Of a stretch of DNA of 64,000 nt, positions 59,181 through 64,000 are shown in pieces. The translations under genes and the position numbers were made by a program. The DNA is from Gnetum montanum (Eukaryota > Streptophyta > Gnetopsida > Gnetales > Gnetaceae). Numbering within the stretch: the first letter of the stretch is position 1; each line of letters starts with the position of its first letter. Under the pieces are notes generated by a model, which saw nothing but the letters and a program-made list of their open reading frames with translations, was not told where the DNA came from and ran no database searches. The DNA lies in contig MNCI01006837.1 of NCBI GenBank assembly GCA_015680685.1, forward strand, positions 900,520 through 964,519, given 5' to 3'.

Positions 59181-60500
59181 TTTGAAATGTCCATGCTACT
59201 AGTTATTCTTGATTCGAGGAAAGGTTTCACTTGTTAAATGTTGACTAGCAATCATTTGTGAGAGGTGGAAGGATGGTGAATTGTCATGGCTCTAAATGAA
59301 AAAAGTTATGTGAATAATATAAGGTCCTTCCCATAATGTCTAAAATTTTTTGTGTTGTAATACATGCATGGGATTCTAGTAAAGAATCTTATCTCCTGGT
59401 TAGAATTTAACTTTTCTTATCCTTAAGTCACGATATTACTTGGTCTGTGCCTTGTGTACTTCATTCATGGACAAGGCTACTAATTGATTTTTGTCTAGCA
59501 CATTTAATATCATTAATCATTCTCTTTTGGCCAGATTCAATTTGAGGTCAAGTTTATAATCCATTAAAAATGTACAGATCTCTACTTGGATTGGAAGAGT
59601 TGGTATTTTTCCGTACACTAACTCATAAGGGGAATAACCAATAGGAATTTTTCAAGTTGACTGATAAGCCCATAGAGCATGATTGAGTTTTGTAATCTAG
59701 TCTTTCCTATATTTGCTAACCATACAAGTTGGTATTCTAGTTATTTTCCTTTTGGTAATTTCTACTTGACCATTAGCTTGGGGATGGTATGGAGTTAGTT
59801 TGTGTTCCACCCCTAAGAATTACATTAGTTTCTGAAAAGTTGCACCTATAAAATGTATTTCATTATCAAAAATAAGTATCCTTGGCATACCAAACCTATT
59901 TACCATGTTCTTTTGTACAAACTATATTGCCAAAGAGGATGCATAGTTTGTGATAGCGATAGATTTAGCCCATTTGATGTAGTAGTCAACTACTAGGATG
60001 ATGTATGCCTTTCCATTAGACATGGGGTTGATGGGTCCCATAAAATCAATATCCTAGAGATTGAAAGGCTTCAATGGTTGAATCCACTATTGGAACCCTT
60101 CCATCTATATAGTTATCCCTTCATCTCATTGACAATGTTCACATGAAATTGATAAGCATTCATGAAGATGGTTGGCCAATAATATTCTATCATGAGGATT
60201 TTAATGAACTTTCTTCTTTCTGCATAATGGCCCTCATAAGAATTCTCATGAGAATCTTAGAGGATTCAAAGTTTATCATTGTCAGGCACACATCATTGTA
60301 CCAAGGCATCGGTGTAAACCTTATAAAGGTTACCCCTGATTTCCATGTAGTATTTTTCCTAGTAAAGAAACTATTGTTTCTTCCTACTGTTCCATTCTTG
60401 TGGCATCTCTTGAGTGAGTAGATAGGAGAAGATTTCATCATACCAAATAGGATCTTTGGGATTATGAACTTCAATGGCTTTGGCAAAGAGGAATTCATCT
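59181..60500 (-). pseudogene. Integrase of the Athila-like element
   Basis: The reverse strand reads a zinc-finger remnant (PTIFMNAYQFH, about 60150). The catalytic core follows: DFMGPINPMSNGKAYIILV (first Asp, about 60045), IFDNEIHFIG (second Asp, about 59865), YHPQANGQVEITKRKI (Glu, about 59760). Then come LWAYQST, YELVYGKIPTLPIQ and the C-terminal PGDKILY. The D,D-35-E residues are visible, but several stops interrupt the frame. Integrase would insert the cDNA and make the 5 bp duplications seen nearby. Confidence 0.85.
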
Positions 60501-60550
60501 AGAAATTGGGTAGATAAGGATCCTTCATCCTCTTTGCTATTCCATTGTAA

Positions 60551-61000
60551 CTAAGACAAGTGATCAGCAACCACATTCTTGGTTCCCCTTTTGACCATCA
60601 TGGTGAGATCGAACTCCTGTAGAATCATTAGCCCTCCTATGACACGAGGACTCATTGTTAGTTTGTTCATGAGGAAGTAGATAGGACTATGATTTTTGTG
60701 CAAAAAAACTTGATATTCAAGCACATGGTGCCTAAATTTCTCTAAGGAATACACCATTGCCATGAGCTCTTTTTCCATAGTGGTGTAGATCAAGTGTGCT
60801 CCCACAATGCTTTAGCTTGCATAATGGATGTATTAGGTATGTTTCTGATCATCTAATTGTGTAAACACAACCCCCAAAGCATAATTAAATACATCTACCA
60901 TAATATGAAATGGCCTAGACCAATCTGGAGTACATGGAATGAAATTTTCTATGAACTTCTACTTCAATTATCGGAATGCATTCTTGCATTCACTAGTCTA
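60551..61000 (-). pseudogene. RNase H of the Athila-like element
   Basis: IYTTMEKELMAMVYSLEKFR, YFLMNKL, LMILQEFDLTMMVKRGT and NVVADHLS are the standard Ty3/gypsy RNase H motifs. The last 84 codons are open. Confidence 0.85.
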
Positions 61001-61049
61001 ATTGACAAGCTCAACCAATAGCTTAGCAATTTCAAAGAAGTTCTCAATG

Positions 61050-61950
61050 AATCACCTATAATAACCAGTATGGCCAAGGAATGACCTTACATCTTTCATC
61101 ATTTTGGGTTGCCTAGTGATTCCTTAAATGACTTGTACTTTTTTTAAGTTCATCTCAATGTCTTTGCTTGAAATTTTATACCCTAACATAATGCCTTCTT
61201 AGACCATCAAATAGCTCTTTTGCTAATTGAGCTTTAAGTTAGTCTACATGCATCATTAAAGCACTTGCTCAAGATGGTCCAAGGCTTGCTCAAATGTAGC
61301 ACCATAGGTAAAAAAGTCATCCATGAAGACTTCTATCTTGCTACCAATTTGTTGTTGGAAGATACTAAAGACCAACCATTGGAATGTAGCAAGTATATTA
61401 CATAGGTCAAATGACATCTTTCTGTATGCAAAAGTCCTTGAAGGACTTGTGAATGTAGTTTTGGCATGGACCTCCAATGCAATCTGCATATTGTTATAGC
61501 CACTAAAACCATCAAAAAAGCTATAATAGCAATGCCATGCTATGGTATCCAACACTTGGTCAACAAATGGTAATAGAAAATGATCCTTGTAAGTTGCCAT
61601 GTTTAATAGTTGGAAGTCTATACAAACTCTTCATTTATCTTCTTTTTTAGGAATAATAATGAGTGGATGAATCCATTTTCTATCCATAATTGGGTAGATG
61701 AACCAAGCCTTGAGGAGTTGTTCAACCTCCTCTTTGACAATCAACTTCAATTTAGAGTTCAACTAGCATTATAGCTACCTCTTTAGCTTGATGGAGGAGT
61801 CTATATAGATGTGGTATTGGCAAATCTGTTGATCAATTCCTTTAAGTTCATGATATGACCAAGTAAAGGCTATTGGCCATTTATTCACCACCTTTAATAG
61901 GTTCTATTTTTGTTTTGAAAAAAGTTTAGTATTGATGATTACTAGCTTGC
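61050..61950 (-). pseudogene. Reverse transcriptase of the Athila-like element
   Basis: Motifs on the reverse strand: FTWSYHELKGI, KWIHPLIIIPKK, KDHFLLPFVDQVLDTIA, SFFDGFSGYNNMQIA, TTFTSP, MSFDLCNILATFQ, and the catalytic box VFMDDFFTYG (about 61311-61330), which is intact. The FMDDF form is typical of Athila. The thumb (SFLGHTGYYR) is near 61070. 114 codons are open around the active site, with stops elsewhere. Confidence 0.88.
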
Positions 61951-62379
61951 CATTGTTGAGAAAGGCATTTCCATTATTACCAATAAAGCCTTTAATTCAA
62001 GGGGCTCCTATTTGAAATTTTTAGGGATCTTCAACTCTCCCTAATCCATTTCACTTTTTGTGTAAGAGAGTTGGCAATAGAGTTGCTCCATTTCATCCAT
62101 GTTTTTGATATAAGCATTGGTGAGGCTCTCAGATGGGTCCATGTACATAGTGGATGTAACTTGGTACTATGTTATCAGCCATTGGGTATTCTTTTGTTTG
62201 TGGCTACTATATATAGGCACTTTTGTATTACTACTATTTTAGTACACTGATTGCATGCTTGGAATGATGTATTTTTGATCATTCATAATTTTTGCATGCA
62301 ATGGCACCTTATGTCATTTTATGCAATCCATGGAACCCTTATCTTCTTGATTTTGTCAAAAACATTCTCCTTTGAAATT

Positions 62380-62730
62380 TCCAAGAATAGGTCTTAGATC
62401 CCCATATTGGCATTGATTGTACTAAGCCATGTCCTTTTCATAATGACTGGGAAGTCCACCTTACAATTTTCCACATGAATCATAAGAAAATTAGTAGGAT
62501 AAGATCACCCATAGATGATGGTTACAATGTCCTTCACTAGCCCTAGATGGATAGTGATGGAGTGATCTACCAACTCAAGTTTGATGTTAGTCTTCTTCAA
62601 AGGAGGCAAGTTCCAAGCCTTACATATTTTTTTGGAAATCAAGTTGACTCAAGAAATTGAATCCAAGAGAGCCTTGCATGGTTCATTCCCTACAATATTT
62701 AAGTAAATGAGTGGAATTTTAGGATCAAAT
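62380..62730 (-). pseudogene. Protease of the Athila-like element
   Basis: ALLDSIS.VNLIS, LELVDHSITIHLGLVKDIVT, YPTNFLMIHVEN and TWLSTINANMGI align with the protease at 49740-50100. The triad is D-S-I, again without Gly. Stops are present. Confidence 0.7.
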
Positions 62731-63600
62731 CATTTCTTTGAAAGGTAGCCAACCTTTATTTAATTCATGACTGCATGGGTTAACATGAAAGTGTGGATCT
62801 GGGGAGATTTTTTCTTTGAAGGTGGCTTGGTGGTATTTTTAGAGGTAGATGTAGTAGGATTAGTAGTCATGAGTGTTTACAAGGATTTCATGGAACTATT
62901 GGTTCTGAAGAATGACCCCTTAGGAAGCTTTGGTTTAGGACCACTAGGATGGATATCTGACTATAGATTTACCACCCTTGTGGCATTTCTTTGCTATGGC
63001 TATGTAGGGATTTCACCCTGCATGAATGGAGTAGGTGGAAAGGGTGTAGTTGGTTGTGGTGGAGGACTTGACAAGTGTTGTAAAGGTAGAAAGGAAAAGG
63101 AAACTTCCCTCTTGGACAAGGTGCTCTATAGTATTCTAGAGGGTAGTAGTGATAAGGGAAGAAGGAGAGGCTAGGGGAGTCACATGGGGATACAAGCTAC
63201 TGGACATAATATCCATAAGGATTGGGTTGCCTATAGGGATACTATTTTCATGATGGTGGCATCCTCCATGTTTGTGGGTGTTTCCACTACTGATACTACT
63301 CATGAGGTTGTAGAGGCACTCCACTTGGATAATACATTTGTTGGTGGAACTACTACTTGTAGTTGCCTTGTGGATAGGGAAACTACCTAGGTGTTTTTCC
63401 TTTTGCAAATTTGGAATTTAATGCACATAGTCCAGGTTCCTATAAATGTGATAGCACTAGGAAAAATTCCTTATGATGTTCATATTGAAAAATTTCATAA
63501 TCATCATCATCTATTTCTAAATCTGTAACCTCTTCTACTATTGTACCTTTACCCTTTGAAACACCACCAAGAAAACACATGTTTTGACCTTCTTGACATT
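62731..63600 (-). pseudogene. Gag C-terminus and Pro-rich linker of the Athila-like element
   Basis: KGKGTIVEEVTDLEIDDDDYEIF and EHHKEF correspond to the knuckle region of gag G/H, with its Cys residues lost. A decayed Pro/Ser-rich linker follows. Similarity to gag stops near 63600. Confidence 0.6.
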
Positions 63601-64000
63601 GTAATTTTCATCCCATGAAACCCAAGGCTAAAAATTTCATTGTAAAATGTGAAAATTGTAATCCATGAGATGAAATTTCACATACCTTAACTTTTGGGGG
63701 TTGAGAAAATGCCTCATAAGTGATCATAGCCTCAATCCCCAAGTGAAAAAAGTCATATCATGCTTATATTTAGGCTTGGGGGCAAGGGAGGCAAAAATGC
63801 CTTTTGGACTACCAAAATTGACATTTTCATGGGTTTTTTGGGGGTATAACCTTTGCTACATTGGAGTCACCTATGCTCAGCATTTGAGGTTTAACTCTTG
63901 AAGCCTCAGCATGGCTCCTACATGCTCAACATTGGTCTAGCAATCCTAGCATTGCTCTAGTAGCTCTAGTGTGATACTAGCAACCTTAGCATGGCTCCTG
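63601..64000. other. Unassigned sequence breaking into gag
   Basis: No gag similarity. From 63905 to the window end, variants of CTAGCA and AGCATGGCTCC recur irregularly. Probably an insertion whose right end lies outside the window. Confidence 0.4.

Noticed and set aside
62767-63174. 135-codon forward ORF
   Set aside because: It is the antisense of the Pro-rich gag-protease linker of the reverse-strand element.

Overview
This window is nuclear DNA from a land plant with a large, repeat-rich genome. The evidence is one intron-containing nucleosome assembly protein 1 (NAP1) gene, one plant-specific ATL-type RING-H2 gene that the assembly has broken, LINE fragments, and many decayed Ty3/gypsy LTR retrotransposons whose primer sites match plant tRNA-Asp. 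A fern or gymnosperm would fit, but the sequence alone does not settle the lineage.

Layout. 1-11.5 kb: tail of one LTR element (3' ORF, polypurine tract, LTR), a 1.3 kb pol fragment, a second LTR, a degenerate reverse-strand LTR, and a reverse-strand gag with its primer site and 5' LTR. 11.5-15 kb: gene-free, with a tandem duplication and a LINE tail. 15.4-18.4 kb: the NAP1 gene in 11 exons, including one probable GC-AG intron. 18.4-22.6 kb: gene-free, with short tandem repeats. 22.65-32.72 kb: one LTR element with both LTRs, gag and a coiled-coil 3' ORF but no visible RT or integrase, carrying a younger solo LTR. 32.7-34 kb: reverse-strand LINE RT. 38.0-39.0 kb: the ATL gene, split over an inverted contig. 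41.4-45 kb: degenerate LTR and gag with a 909 bp insertion. 46-64 kb (reverse strand): an Athila-like element with gag end, protease, RT, RNase H, integrase, coiled-coil ORF and 3' LTR. Its 3' LTR is split by a complete 7.35 kb gag-protease element with a CCAAG target duplication.

The recurring theme is one LTR family with TGATGA...TCATCA ends, a U3 rich in GATATC palindromes, a TATAAATA box, a GTGGGGGTA polypurine tract and a tRNA-Asp primer site. It exists as an autonomous-type arrangement (63.6-46 kb, reverse strand) and as internally deleted derivatives. The most interesting item is the approximately 920-codon ORF after integrase, in the position of the env-like ORF of Athila elements. 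It is present three times and has an N-terminal domain plus a long coiled coil. All retroelement ORFs here carry stops or frameshifts, so this is fossil material. Only NAP1 looks like an intact gene.
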